Below are positions 12,366 to 27,062 of a stretch of DNA of 64,000 nucleotides, one piece after another. Source of the stretch: Charina bottae (Eukaryota; Chordata; Lepidosauria; Squamata; Charinaidae); the NCBI GenBank assembly GCA_023362775.1, contig JALMGJ010000012.1, positions 23,777,001 through 23,841,000 of the forward strand, given 5' to 3'. Both the position numbers and the translations under genes were made by a program. A model generated the notes under the pieces. The model was not told where the DNA came from. It saw only the letters and a program-made list of their open reading frames with translations, and did no database searches. The first letter of the stretch is position 1. Every line of letters starts with the position of its first letter.

Positions 12366-13736
12366 CTAGAATTTACCTCCGATGTTTCTAATTTTCTGGA
12401 AGAGGTCTCTTGTCCTTCCTATTCTATTGTCTTCTTCCACTTCCGCACATTGCTTGTTTAAAAATAATTCCTTATCTCTTCTGGCTAACCTCTGGAATTT
12501 TGCATTTAATTGGGCATATCTCCCCCTATCACTGTTGCCTTTTGCTTTCCTTCTTACTTGGGCTACTTCCAGTGTCTCAGCAGGCAGCCATCTTGCCTTC
12601 TTGGTTTCCTTTTTCTTTGGGACGTTTTTTGTTGCCGCCTCCTGAACAATGTCGCGAACTTCTGTCCATAGTTCTTCCGGGACCCTATCTACTAAATCTA
12701 GTCCCTTAAATCTATTCTTCACCTCCACTGCATATTCCTTAGGAATATTAGTGAGCTCATATCTAACTGATCTGTGGGTCTTCCCTATTCTCTTTAGTCT
12801 GATTCTAAATTTTGCAATAAGAAGTTCGTGATCTGAACTACAGTCAGCTCCAGGTCTTGTTTTTACCGACTGTATAGATGTCCGCCACCTTTGGCTGCAA
12901 AGGATGTAGTCAAACTGATTTCGGTGTTGACCATCTGGTGAAGTCCATGTATAAAGTCGTCTTTTAGGTTGTTGGAAGAGAGTGTTTGTTATGCACAGTG
13001 AGTTGTCTTGGCAAAATTCTATCAGCCTATGTCCTGCTTCATTTTGTTCTCCCAGACCATGCTTGCCTGTAATTCCAGGTGTCGTCTGACTACCCACCTT
13101 AGCGTTCCAGTCTCCTGTAATGAAAATAACATCTCTTTTTGGTGTATTATCCAGTAGGTGCTGCAGATCCTCATAGAACTGATCTACTTCTGCTTCTTCG
13201 GCATCTGTGGTTGGGGCATATATTTGGATCACTGTGATGTTAAATGGCTTACCCTGAATTCGAATTGAGATCATTCTATCGTTTTTTGGATTGTATCCAA
13301 GCACTGCTTTAGCCACTTTATTATTAATTATGAAGGCTACTCCATTTCTTCTGTGGTCCTCTTGTCCACAGTAGTAGATCTGGTGGTCATCTGATGTGAA
13401 GTGGCCCATTCCAGTCCATTTCAGTTCACTGACACCTAAAATGTCTATATTTAATCTTGACATCTCACCAATAACCACATCCAATTTGCCCTGGCTCATA
13501 GATCTTACATTCCAGGTTCCTATGGTGTGTTGATCTTTAGAACATCGGATTCGTCGTTCCCCACCAGCACCGTCGGCCGCTAGCCGTCCTTTCGGCTTTG
13601 AGCTAGCTGCGTCATCACATCTGGGGCTAGTTGAACGTATCCTCTGTTCCTCCCCAGTAGCATTTTGACCATCTTCCGACCTGGGAGTCCCATCTTCCGA
13701 TGGTATACTGACATATCTCTGGTTGTACTGATCCAT
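12366..13736 (-). pseudogene. BovB endonuclease region (5' part of the ORF)
   Basis: The 456-codon frame carries an apurinic-type (APE) endonuclease. Motifs in order are TWNVRSM (near residue 73), SELKWTGMG, IYAPTTDAEE, GDWNAKVG, the TWTSPDGQHRNQFDYIL block and SDHELLIAKFR. This domain nicks target DNA to prime reverse transcription at the insertion site. The frame ends at a TAG at 12366-12368. The reverse transcriptase follows in the same frame, so the stop splits what is one polyprotein in BovB. The start at 13736 is the first Met of the frame; the real start may be elsewhere. Confidence 0.9.
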
Positions 13737-13929
13737 TTAGTTTTCACTGCAAGAATACTGGGGTGGGTTGCCATTACCTTCCCCAGGGATCGTATTTAGT
13801 CTGACCTCTCTGCCACGACCTTCCCGTCTTGGGTGTCCCTTCACGGTTTAGCTCATGGTTTCATTGAAGTGCTCAAGCTCCAGCACCACGACAAGGTAAT
13901 GATCTCCTTTGCTGGAGCCTCCATAAGCT

Positions 13930-14356
13930 ACTCCTCCAAATAAATCCCTCCTGCCTTCCCTCCAGTTGCCAGTAGCCATAAGGGTAGCCAAGATAGCTGC
14001 AGGATAAATTCCATTTCCCCCCGTTCTTTAATTAGAAAAAACATGGAGATAGTAATTTAAGGGCAGAAATGGAAAAGATCAAAGGAGCACCCATTCTCTT
14101 CCTCCAATAATCACATCAGTCATTGACCCATGCATGGGTACTTTTAAATAAATTGGAAGATATTGAGAATTTAGATCCAGTCATGAAATCATCACACGGT
14201 CTCTGCCATCTGTTGTGCTAGATAGGCTTAGGAACCTAAGGACAACCCTACTTACTTAAAGTTCTAGCTGGTTTAGTAGTATTGCCTTTCCCCACCATGA
14301 ATTGGGGAATGTTTGATGAGCATCTGACTAATTACACTACCCTACCGTATCAGAAT
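13930..14356. other. NEO1 intron, nothing recognised
   Basis: Short non-coding stretch between the BovB element and a SINE. Confidence 0.5.
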
Positions 14357-14600
14357 TGAGAGCTGGTTTGGTGTAGTGGTTAAGGCATCAGGCTAGGAAC
14401 CAGGAGACCATGAGTTCTAGTCCTGCCTTAGGCACAAAGCCGGCTGGGTGACCTTGGGCCAGTCACTCTCTCTCAGCCCTAGGAAGGAGGCAATGGCAAA
14501 CCACTTCTGAAAAACCTTGCCAAGAAAACTGCAGGGACTTGTCCAGGCAGTCTCTGAGAATCGGAAACAATTGAACAGATTAAAAAAATAAAAACAAAAA
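14357..14600 (+). mobile_element. tRNA-derived SINE (second family)
   Basis: The tRNA-like head reads TTTGGTGTAGTGGTTAAGG (A box) and GAGTTCTAGTCCTGCC (B box). The body has GGCTGGGTGACCTTGGGCC and GAAGGAGGCAATGGCAAACC. The end is GAATCGGAAACAATTGAACA followed by an A-rich tail. GTATCAGA occurs on both flanks and may be the target duplication. Related copies lie at 57277 (full) and 23871 (fragment). Confidence 0.85.
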
Positions 14601-14601
14601 A

Positions 14602-15147
14602 ACACCATGTATCAGAGCTCCTTTAACCATGGCTGACAGTGATGCTGTGATCATTATATCATTCATGACTAGATCACTATGGAAAACTGTCTTGTGAGAT
14701 TTTCAGGATACTAAAATCCACACCAGTTTCAGTACTGTACTGGCATGTTGAAGCCCAAAGGCCTAAAAGGGACAGCACTCTGCCAACGTTATACAGTGGT
14801 TTTAATGTTAAACAAAAGCAGTTTAATCCACAGAGGTAAAAATCCTCTTAATACTTATGCCACTGGGCATGGCTACTGCTTTGTGGTCAGACAACTCAGA
14901 TTGAGAGTTCCCAAGACCCAAACACTTTTGCTGGAGGTTACCAGCACTCTGCTTCTTTACAAGCTGAGAACGGACTGTTGAGTTTTGGCTGGCAATTCAC
15001 TTGTTTACAAAAAAAAATCACTGCAGGTGGTTCAAAATATCCAGTAAAAGAGGTAAAACCATTGGAAATCTCCAGGCAATTAAGATGTATGAATATACGT
15101 ATGTGTGTATCTCTATATTTACCACTAGCTTTGAGCCCTTAGTAATA
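14602..15147. other. NEO1 intron, nothing recognised
   Basis: No feature seen beyond short chance frames. Confidence 0.5.
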
Positions 15148-15155
15148 GGTTAACT

Positions 15156-15256
15156 CAGTGTTTCTCAACCTTGGCAACTTTAAGATGCGTGCTGGCTGGG
15201 GAATTCTGGGAGTTGAAGTCCACACATCTTAAAGTTGCCAAGGCTGAGAAACACTG
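15156..15256. mobile_element. hAT-type MITE, family H, 101 bp
   Basis: It begins CAGTGTTTCTCAACCTTGGC and ends with its inverted form, and is flanked by a perfect 8-bp duplication GGTTAACT (15148-15155 and 15257-15264). The centre reads GCTGGCTGGGGAATTCTGGG. An 8-bp duplication with CAG...CTG termini is the hAT signature. Almost the whole element is a hairpin. Confidence 0.9.
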
Positions 15257-15264
15257 GGTTAACT

Positions 15265-16286
15265 AAACAGCAACTGTTAAAATGCAGGTGTTTCTGATTT
15301 AACAAACTGGAGGCACTATAGGAAGCAGAGGGCACTAACATTTGCCAAAGCTTTCTTTTGTGTACTTAAGCTCTTCTCATTCCTCCTAATGCTTGGAGAA
15401 CAAAGCTGCTTTTGCTTATTTTCTTCTTAGCAATGCTTCTGAATTAGACTATTGCTAGAGAGGTGGTTGAACTTTCATAATTGCCTGTTCAAAATAATAA
15501 TTTGTTTGGATTGTACTTGTAAGACTCAGAAGCCATATAAATCAGCTCGAAAAGTAGAACAAGAGGAGTTTACATCTATTTTGTTCAAGTCTCAAACACT
15601 ACTTCATCTCAGACAAATCACAGCCAATGATCTCAAAGCAGGTGGCTGAAAGCTCCAGGAAAAAGTCAGAGAGCTGTAGAATTCTGAAATCATCTGATCC
15701 ATTGATAGGAAACTCCCAACTTACCACCTGTGGCATTTATAAAGGCATTTTATATATTCTTGATTAGTGGCATCATCAACTGTTCCTTTACTCGGGCTTG
15801 CCAACATACAAGGAGGCCAAAAAACATTCCAAGCATTTCAGTGTTTGTGAAATGCAAATGCCACTGCTCAGCTCTCTCCAAATAGGAGGCCATGGACATT
15901 GTAGAGAAATGTGGAACTCTTCCAGAATGCTCTTATTCAAACTGAATAGGATTTATAGGCTCTCTTTCATCAAAGTAGCATTCTGGTTTGTCTCCAGGGG
16001 ATGGGGGTGGGGAAACATCTGTTTGGTTTAACTGTTTGCTTTGTTGAAAGAAGGTTTGCAAAGATCTGTGGATTCAATTGCACTTGTTTTCTAAAAATAG
16101 GGAAGGTAGTCTCTTTCATCTTGTATAATCACACCGCATGGCTCTTCCACTAAACACCAAGGAAACAGCCATCTCCTTTTCAAATAGCTCAGTGCTGCCG
16201 TTGAGTGTGCTGGACTTTGTTACAGAATATTAGAGATCCTAGATTCCTAGAGCAGAAAAGATCCACTGAGGTCACTGAATCCAGCT
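15265..16286. other. NEO1 intron, nothing recognised
   Basis: No exon or classifiable repeat seen. Confidence 0.5.
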
Positions 16287-16296
16287 TTCTGCTCAC

Positions 16297-16637
16297 TAAG
16301 GTAACGGTAACAGTTCCCCCCACACATTTGTGCAGTCGTGTCCGACTCTAGGGGCCGGTGCTCATCTCTGTTTGTTAGCCGAAGAGCCAGGGTTGTCCGA
16401 AGATGCTTCCGCAGTCATGTGGCTGGCCTGACACATGCGGAACGCTGTTACCTTCCCACCAAAGTGGTACCTATTTATCTACTTGCATTTGCATGCTTTC
16501 GAATTGCTAGGTTGGCAAGAGCTGGGGCGAGTGTGTGAGCTCACTCCGTCACGCAGGGCTAGGGATTCGAACCTCTGAACTTGCGATCTTCTGATCAACA
16601 AGCCTGGCATCTTACCCGCTGAGCCACCATGCCCCTG
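16297..16637 (-). mobile_element. tRNA-derived SINE (Sauria type), full copy
   Basis: It is flanked by a perfect 10-bp target duplication TTCTGCTCAC (16287-16296 and 16638-16647). On the minus strand it has the GTGGCTCAGCGGGTAAGATG head, a GGTTCGAATCC B box, the GACAACCCTGGCTCTTCGG body and an AGAGTCGGACACGACTGCAC tail. Confidence 0.92.
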
Positions 16638-16647
16638 TTCTGCTCAC

Positions 16648-19591
16648 GACAGGAACCCAAATTGAAGCATCTCTGATGGGCTGTCTGGGATCTGCTTGAA
16701 CACTTCCAATAAAAGGGATTCCACCACTGATCTAGGTAATTTCTCCCGGTACAATTGTTCTTATTATCAGATTTTATTTTTTATAACATTTAGCCTGAAT
16801 CTGCCTTCCCTAAACTTCTATCCATATTCTGTGTCCTGCATTCTGGAATGATAGTGAACAAGCCTTCATCTTCCTTTTTACAACTGAAAACATGATAACA
16901 ATCAAGTGTAATGTCAGATGCCCACTCACCAAACTACACAGTTTTGATATGCATGCCCTTTCCTGGCACTGTTGTTACCAAAAATGGAAAGAGTACTCTT
17001 TCCATTCGGGCTAATGTCCACAACACAGCGATCAGGGTACAGAATACATAATGACCACCCTTTCTACTTTTGGATATACGTGTGTGTTCTTTGAAGCATT
17101 CTGAATTAATTGAAGTCTTTTGGTTTGACATTTTGGATAAGATAGGTAATCAATGCCATTTCTGACAAAAGTAGCCCTTGGGATCTCTGGAAAAAATGCA
17201 AGAATATACCTCTTCTTTAACTCTGACTCTAAGTATAAAGCATGCTTCTTCATGACACACACAACTTTCTCTGTTTCTTTCCCATCTTCTCTCTCACACA
17301 CATACACTTTTCTTTGAGCTGTATACAGAGCTCTCGGTTTTCACCCTGGTCAGTCACATATGGAAGGCTTAGCTTTTGCTTAGTAGGGCCACCAGATCTG
17401 GGCTACAAAAGTCCAGGTGACCATCAGATGGCAGCAAAGAAGTAGAGGTTTCTTTAGGTTTCCATGAGAAGTCAGGAGTGATGATGAGCAGAAGATGAGC
17501 AGATCAATGAGATGGACAAAAGGTGAGTCCACCAGAGGTGGGTGAATGGAGGGAAATGTTTAAAATGCAGCTACATGTGGTGTGAGCCTTTTCAACCAGC
17601 CCTACATGCTGGTTTGGATAGTCCCCATTAGAAAAAGCAATGTTTTCTGACATTGGCTGCAACAACGGTCTCATTATTCAAAGTGCAGGGAATTAAAATA
17701 CATCCATCCTCAATATTTGAGAAAGTACCTTTCATATGTCTCCATAACACTCCTTTTCTCACCCTGAAGCTGATCTATAGAATGAGATTACTTTGACAAA
17801 ATATCCACGTTTTTCTCCTCCTAGCAAAAGGCATTAAATAAGAAGTCAGTATAAAGCCATTATTCTGGACTATTGCTACCAGCCATTTTTGACAGTGGTC
17901 AAAATGGCAGACAGGTTTATCATCTGAACTCTGTCTCCCTTATTTTCTTCAATTTTTCTTGCAGCAGATAGTTGAGCAGAAACTTTTTTTTTTGCTGAGG
18001 GTGATTTTTTTTTCCAGCCCTGGTGCCCTCCACTCCTCCCTCCCCATTTATTTGAAACAGATTTCAAAAACAGAGAAAGAGGAATCCAAACACGGCCAAT
18101 TGGGCAGAGTGAATGGCTACACTCCACAGTGAAGCTATCTGTAATGCCATTCCACATGATGAATTTGAAGGGCGACTCTTTCCAATCAATAGGATGTTCA
18201 GTCATGTAATAATGCGGGGAGAGTTACTTGGAACTGAGTTACTGTTAACGCACCATTTGTACTTGTCTACATATGGGTAGGGAATCTCATCAGCTTAGGT
18301 TAAAAATATCTGGTGCATTTATCTCGTGTGCCACTGCTTTGCAAATGAATTTATAAAATCACTGTTAGCCCACTGGTTTCTCCAGCTTAAACCGACTTTT
18401 GCCACCTGAGTTTTGTTCTGCAATTGGGAAGACACCAGGAATTGAACCTAGATCTCAGCTCTTGGACTACATCATTCCCCTTAGTGGCACTTTACTGGAA
18501 AGTTTGGATCCACAGAAACGATCACAGAGCAAGGTTCTTGCCCTGCAACCTGCCCTGAACTGACATTTCTCTTAAAAAGTAATTTTTGAAAATACAAAAT
18601 TTGTTAAGTAGAATAACCTGCAAAGTTTCATACTCCCGCTACCATTTTTAAATCTGGTCACTGGTTCCTTGGAATAGGGCATTAGCTGTGATATCTTAAT
18701 GAGCCATTTCTACATTTATTTCATGTGTCTTGTGTCACATTTCAGTTAAGCCCAAGTGTTGCTACTGCTGGTTTGCACTGGAACATCTAATGTGACAAAG
18801 ACTTCAAAAATATTGATGTTGTTCCTTTTCAGAACAATCTTTATGCGTCGGATTAGCAGGGAATCAAATGCAGGAGAAGATGTCTCCCTCTGTAAATGAT
18901 GTCAGGAAAAGATCTAGTGAAAAGTTCAGGGTGAGCTCTTCAAGATTCTTGAAGTAGTCTCTAATCAAGCATGAGAATAGTAAGAAAAAACACTTGCTTG
19001 ACTGGTTTGCTACATGTCAATGGTAATACACTGTTTTCATCTGGTTGCCTGTAAACACGTCTCGCTTTGACAATGGAAGGAGTACAGACACCAGGTGTAC
19101 CACTGGTAACAACTGGAGAAATAGAATCAGGAGAATAATAATTCTCTCTTACTCTCAATTCACTGTTTGTCAAGTGGGAGGAAAAGCACTTTTTCCCCCT
19201 TGAATGGTTGCAAAGGGAAATAAGGTGAAGGCTGTAGGCAATTTAGAATAAATAAGAATAGATTTCAACTTTTGCTAGAGTTTCCTTTGGAAGGAAAGAA
19301 GAACAATTCTTAAGGTTTTTAGAAATCTCTTGGCCATCTGCTTGTTGCTACTCTGATAAGTGAACCAGTGGAGAAAGGACAAAATGTCTGATCACCAGAA
19401 GGAGAAAGATGTCAGTGTTGGTTTATCTCTGTTTCTCACTTATTTCTAGTCTTAAGTTAATTCATTCTTGTTGAGTCTCTACAACCATTTGAGAATTAAA
19501 AGAATTAAAAACAGACACACACATGTTTGTGTGCATTTCTTCTAATATAATCATTTTGCCTTTTCCCCTAACAAACAATTTGAAAGCACTA
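16648..19591. other. NEO1 intron, mostly unique
   Basis: No exon found. A fragment at about 17383-17445 (TAGGGCCACCAGATCTGGGC, then AGTCCAGGTGACCATCAGAT) resembles one end of the MITE at 44256. The rest is unrecognised. Confidence 0.5.
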
Positions 19592-19979
19592 CAGGTAATT
19601 CTCAACTTACGACCACAATTGGGACTGGAACTTTCGTTGGTAAACAAGGTGGTTGTTATGTGAGTCATGCCTGATTTTACAACCTTTTTTGCCATGGTTG
19701 TTAAGCAAATTACCTCAGTCTTAAGTGAATCTGGCTTCCCCCATTGACTTTCCTTGTTCCAAGCTGGCTGGGAAGGTTGCAAATGGTGATCACATGACCC
19801 TGGAATGCTGCAACCATCGTAAGCGTGAGCCAGTTGCCAAGCACCTGAATTTTGATTACATGACCACAGGGACGCTGTGACAGCTGTAAGTGCGAGGACT
19901 GTCCGTAAGTCACTTTTTTCAGCGCTGTTGTAACTTCGAACGGTTGCTAAACAAATGGTCATAAGTCGAGGGCTACCTG
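19592..19979. repeat. TA-flanked MITE, family T, copy 3
   Basis: It starts CAGGTAATTCTCAACTTACG and ends GTCGAGGGCTACCTG. The orientation is the reverse of copy 4 at 20591, only about 610 bp away. Confidence 0.7.
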
Positions 19980-20590
19980 TCCCATGCTAAATATATTTTA
20001 GTATAATATTTTTATTAACATATATTTATTTCATAGTATATCCACTTTATATTCTTTTTACCCAGAGGAGGGCATCACAAAACTCAGAGAACTGAGGACT
20101 TTCAAAAATTGAATACAAGTTTTAGATAGTTATGAAATTTTGACACTCAGTAAGTTTATCCAAAAAGGCAAGCAGAACAAATGCCTTCCCCATCTCTTGC
20201 CAGATTCAGCTTTTGTGTAGCCAAGAATAAGGCAACGTAAAGGCAGTGCAGGAACAGAGTAGAGGAAAGAAAGGGCAAGTCAGTTGTCTGTAAATCAAGA
20301 AGGCTCTATATGGAGTGGATAAAAGCTAATAAAATGGCCAAATTCCCATAGACTACGCAGGCAAAGGGGCTTCCTTGACTGGTATGGCTAGTTTCTCTGC
20401 CACTCCCTACTTTGCCAAGAGCTCAACCTCAATATGGCACCCTTTTAACTTCATAGATACCTCATTGTTTACTTAATTCCTGATACTTGGGGAGATGGAA
20501 AAAATTGACATAGCCACAGCACCTACACACACTAAACACTGCAGCAACACAGCAAAACTTTAGGGATGTTGAATATATTAAGACATACTA

Positions 20591-20953
20591 CAGGTAGTCC
20601 TCACTTAATGACCATTTGTTTAGTGATGGTTCAGACTTACAACAGTGCTAAAACCCGACTTACAACCGGTCATCACACTTACGGCCATCACAGCATCCCC
20701 ATGGTCATGTGATCACGATTTGGGCACTTGGCAACTGGTTTGCATTTATGACTGTCGCAGCATCCCGTGGTCATGTGATTGCCATTTTCAACCTTCCCGG
20801 CCAGCTTCTGGCAAGCAAAATCAATGGGGAACCACATGATTTGCTTAACGACCACATGGTTCGCTTAACGACAACAGTGATTCACTTAATGATCGCTTCG
20901 CTTAGCAACTGAAATGCTGGTCTCAATTGTGATCATTAAGCAAGGACTACCTG
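20591..20953. repeat. TA-flanked MITE, family T, copy 4
   Basis: It starts CAGGTAGTCCTCACTTAATG after a TA and ends AAGCAAGGACTACCTG. The internal phrases match copies 1 and 5 in the same orientation. Confidence 0.72.
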
Positions 20954-23180
<2,227 letters not shown>

Positions 23181-23189
23181 CAGACTTTT

Positions 23190-23600
23190 GGGCAGAGAAA
23201 TTGGGTGGAGAATTTTTCAGAATTTCTCCAGGAGGAAACCATGTCCAAAAGTTTCTCAGGAACAGAAGTCTCCCTTACTGCTGAAAAAGATACACAGCTC
23301 CCACCCTCTGGAACATTATTTCCACCTCTCTCCTGGACTTCCGAAAAAAACTGAAAACCTGGCTTTGCCATCGTGCCTGGGGCGGGGAGGGGAATCGCCA
23401 GTCCTGGGGATGGCTAGTGCCCTAGACCGGCTCTTGATGTATTAACAACTGAATGAGAACTTGACACCATCTGAATTTTATTACATTTTATGTATTGTAG
23501 ATACATTGTATTGAATTTTAATGTTTGTTTTTATTGTAAACTGCCCAGGGTCCCTCCTTGAGGGGGAGATGGGCGGTGTTAAAAATTTAATAAATGAAAT
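23190..23600 (+). mobile_element. L2/CR1-type LINE 3' end
   Basis: Broken coding sequence corresponds to the C-terminus of L2-like LINE proteins (a block with a TEKN-like segment, then FAIVPGAGRGIASPG in one frame). It is followed by the 3' tail CTGCCCAGGGTCCCTCCTTG, GGGGGAGATGGGCGG and a TTTAATAAATGAAATAATG end. Frames are interrupted, so it is a dead 5'-truncated copy. Confidence 0.65.
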
Positions 23601-23870
23601 AATGTAAGGCAGGATTTTCACATGCACTCATTGGATGCCTCATCACTACATAAGTGCAAGAACGTCATGCTCCATTTTGGAGTATTTGAAGGAAATTCCC
23701 TTCTATTCAAATTGAATGAGAATGGGGTGGGGGCGGAGGAGAATTTATCTGCCTGGTGCTTAAATCTACTCTTGTCAGTGATAGATCCTGAACTCAAAAA
23801 GTATGCAACCTGGCTGATGGGCATCTAACTAGGAGATGCTCAATAGTGCTTTTGCTTGTAGTTGGGCTAT

Positions 23871-23964
23871 CTTTTTTTTAATCCGTTCAATCGTGTCCGA
23901 TTCTTGGAGACTGCCTGTGCAAGTCCCTGCAGTTTTCTTGGCAAGATTTTTCAGAAGTGGTTTG
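23871..23964 (-). mobile_element. tRNA-derived SINE (second family), 3' fragment
   Basis: On the minus strand it gives CACTTCTGAAAAATCTTGCC, AAGAAAACTGCAGGGACTTG and GAATCGGACACGATTGAACG followed by an A-rich tail. It matches the 3' half of the SINEs at 14357 and 57277. Confidence 0.8.
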
Positions 23965-24510
23965 AACAAATTATCATTGTTCATCTGATGTATATTAAAA
24001 TCAAAGCAATCTTGCTCAAAGGGATTGAAGTCAAAATTTTAAGCAGATTTTATTCATGCTGTAGAATTAATTTAATGACACATCCAGTCAAGTTCTTTCC
24101 CTCGCCTTCTATGGCTGTGATTATTAGGTTCATAACCTACTGAACTGATTGGTCAATATGCAGCATTTATACCCAGATTATAAAACTGCAAATCTTGGTG
24201 GCTAACAACTCCTTGCCTGAATATATTCTAATGGATCTGCTTCCTCTTGGTCCTTTTTTGCCACCTGCATTTCCAAAGGAAAAAGGAGGCTGGCATTCCT
24301 GCCTGCCTGCTCCAAAATTCAAGTACAAATTGCCCATAGTTTTGTTGTTGTTGTTGTTATCAACTGCTTTTGAAAAGCAGAAGCACAAGCACTGCAAATA
24401 AAGGATATTCACACCATACCCTTTGAAACGGTGGTACATAAAGACTTATGTGGGGGAATAAGCAAGATGATTAATTCTTTTTTAAATTTCTTTTTGAAAA
24501 AGTGTGTGTA

Positions 24511-24593
<83 letters not shown>

Positions 24594-25552
24594 GCACAGA
24601 AAAGGAGTAAGATCATCAGTTAAAATAACTGACGGCTGTCTACAGACTAGCCCTGGGCCTTCTACTTGACAAATGGATAAATAAATTTGTAACCATGGAG
24701 TGCAAGAGCCTTCTCTCAGTGGTAGCCAGCTGATTTATGCTGGCAGAAGTGAATGAAGACACAAATTCATATTGTCCAATTACAAGTTCTGCTTCTACAA
24801 AACAATTATAACCTAGAGAAGCAGATTAGATTTCCAGGCTGTTTCTTTGGATAATCAGAACCCTTTGCACAAATACAGCACTTGTTTCACATCTGGGTAG
24901 TCTTTTTGATGGCGTTTGGAGGGGAGATGAACGTTTCTATCATTTTCAAAGTTATTTCATACATTTTAAAAAAAAATGCACTGGTCCAGTTTGCATTTCC
25001 TCTGCTTCTTTTACTTTTTTCTTCAAAATCTCTACTGTCAGCTATTGGTCTCAAGCCTGTTAGTTTTAATTCATGCTGTGAGCTGCGTAGCAAATTAAAG
25101 TTCGTTGATGCAACTGGCAGGAAATCCAGGACAGAAGCATGGAGTAGGGACGCCTTTCTTTCCAATATACATGATTAATTTTAAAGAGGTCACACCACAA
25201 GATGTGAAAAGAGCCTTCTAGTTGTGATGGCTTTAAAAATCAATTAGAGAAATCTACACAGCAATGGTCTGTCCAGGGCTCTGCGCCATGATGACTGTAT
25301 GGGATCTCACTGTTTCCCTGACAGTGTGACAGCAAACAGGTATTATGGGGCACAGGAATTGCCTCCAGCTATTTGGGGGGCTTTTCAGAGGCACTTTGGG
25401 AAAGAGGTTGCTGAACTAGAGGAACACTTAGCCTCCCCAAAGCTATTTGGAAGTGACTGGCATATACAATGGAAAATCAATCAATCAATCAATCACCCAG
25501 CCAATCAGTTACAGAATTGTTTGGTTTTTTTGGAAGTAACCAATGTATAGTA
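23965..25552. other. NEO1 intron with simple repeats
   Basis: Holds a GTT tract at 24342-24358, the CT tract at 24514-24589 and an AATC tract at 25476-25495. No gene was seen. Confidence 0.55.
24514..24589. repeat. (CT)n microsatellite, about 38 units
   Basis: An uninterrupted CT run of 76 bp. The Arg-Glu open frame across it is an artefact of the repeat. Confidence 0.97.
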
Positions 25553-25952
25553 CAGGTAGTCCATGCTTAACAACCATTCATTTAGTGATGGTTCGGACTT
25601 ACAACGGTGCTAAAAAACCCGAGTTACGACCAGTCCTCACACTTGCGGCTGTTGCAGCATCACTGATCATGATTTGGGTGCATGGCAACCGGTTCGCATT
25701 TATGACCATCACAGCATCCCATGGTCATGTGATCGCCATTTTTTACCGTCCCGGCCAGTTTCTGGCAAGCAAAATCAATGGGGAACTGCGTGATTTGCTT
25801 AACAACCATGTGGTTCACTTAACACACATGGCAATTCACTTAACAACCACCACAAAAAAGGTAGTAAAATCAGGTCAGATTGGCTTAATGACCACTTCAC
25901 TTAGCAACCAAAATTCCAGTCTCAATTGTGGTCGTTAAGCAAGGACTACCTG
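25553..25952. repeat. TA-flanked MITE, family T, copy 5
   Basis: It starts CAGGTAGTCCATGCTTAACA and ends AAGCAAGGACTACCTG, with TA on both sides. Same orientation as copies 1 and 4. Confidence 0.75.
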
Positions 25953-25954
25953 TA

Positions 25955-26906
25955 CTTTTTTTTTTTTTTTGCTTGCTAGTTACATATGGGGAACATTCAC
26001 AAGTGTGATTCTTCACCCACACTTTAAAGAAGCACCATCTAGATTTCTCTCCTCATTTTACCTACTGTGGAAGAAATTCTCTGCCTGTTCCTTGATTGGT
26101 GGCCAATTATACCCTTATTAATGTCTGATAATTACCCTTTAATTAATGATCTGGTGCTCTCATGTACTTCAAATTATTGTCATTGTGGCTTGCCCAGCTA
26201 CATGATCACTGTATCCTTTCCCTCCTTTATTATGCATTTACATTAATTCCATACTGTTTATGACCTGCCAAGCCAGTCTTCCCCAACTTGGTGCCCTCCA
26301 GGAATATAATCTTGGAGGACATCAGATTAGGAAGATTAGTCCAAGCTGTAATATAATATGTTTTTATCTCTCTATTTCTATAAAATATTGTTTTTCTATC
26401 CTGCCTATCCCCCGTTTTTCAATAATCCCAAAGCAGGATTGGAAAAAAGTGCTTACAGTTTGCTTCCAGCAATGCAAAAAGTGCTCCAGCCATGATGTGT
26501 AAGGAGTGATTGCACAGTTAGCTAGTAGATCACCAGTTGTCTCAGCCAATTTTAAAACAATTTTGTCTTTGTGGGTTAGCAGAAGGCTTTTTGGTTACCT
26601 TATTAAAATAATCAATATCCGATGAAACTCTTCTTACACTGTAAACAAAGCTGAATGCCTTATTTCATTTTTAGATAAGAGAGTTAAATCAAGTGTGGGT
26701 ACACTGATCCTTAATGCAGACAGTAGTTAGAAGAGAAAGCTGAATCTCTTCTATGCTTTATCCAGCACTAAGAGCTTTCCCAAATACTTCAGAAGGTGTT
26801 TTGTTTTTAATGGCTGTGTTGTAAATAGCCGACCTGCATTTACCATACTTGCAGCCTCTCTGCACATCTAAATGCCAGATATTGTTGCAGTATGAATACA
26901 TATATT
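25955..26906. other. NEO1 intron, nothing recognised
   Basis: A T-rich run follows the MITE. The rest is unclassified. Confidence 0.5.
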
Positions 26907-26914
26907 CTCTAGGG

Positions 26915-27054
26915 CAGTGTTTCTCAACTTTGGCAACTTTAAGATGTGTGGACTTCAACTTGCAGAATTCCCCAGCCAGTCATGTGTGGCTGGCTGGGGG
27001 ATTCTGGGAGTTGAAGTCCACACACCTTAAAGTTGCCAAGGTTGAGAAACACTG
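26915..27054. mobile_element. hAT-type MITE, family H, 140 bp
   Basis: Termini are CAGTGTTTCTCAACTTTGGC and its inverse. Flanks CTCTAGGG and CTGTAGGA agree at 6 of 8 positions, consistent with an old 8-bp duplication. The middle contains the inverted arms CCCCAGCCAG and CTGGCTGGGG. Confidence 0.85.
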
Positions 27055-27062
27055 CTGTAGGA

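Larger units (their letters stand above)
10691..13917 (-). mobile_element. BovB (RTE clade) LINE, near full length
   Basis: This 3.2-kb element lies between perfect 12-bp direct repeats CCTCCATAAGCT at 10679-10690 and 13918-13929, which are its target-site duplication. On the minus strand it has a 5' region, an endonuclease frame (13736-12366), a reverse transcriptase frame (12359-10818, continuing at 10927-10700 after a shift) and a 3' end GAGTCGGAAGCGACTGAATG followed by AATAAACAACAAAAA. The order, length and motifs match BovB. It lies in the same orientation as NEO1. One in-frame stop and one frameshift make this copy defective, but it looks fairly recent. Confidence 0.95.

Noticed and set aside
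10940..12831. Several 60-143-codon plus-strand frames opposite the BovB element
   Set aside because: They are antisense shadows of the BovB coding region and show no domain of their own.
14357..14430. Possible tRNA gene
   Set aside because: The A and B box-like motifs belong to a tRNA-derived SINE; the acceptor stem and full cloverleaf are not present.
24409..24597. Arg-Glu repeat protein on the minus strand
   Set aside because: It is the translation of a (CT)n microsatellite.
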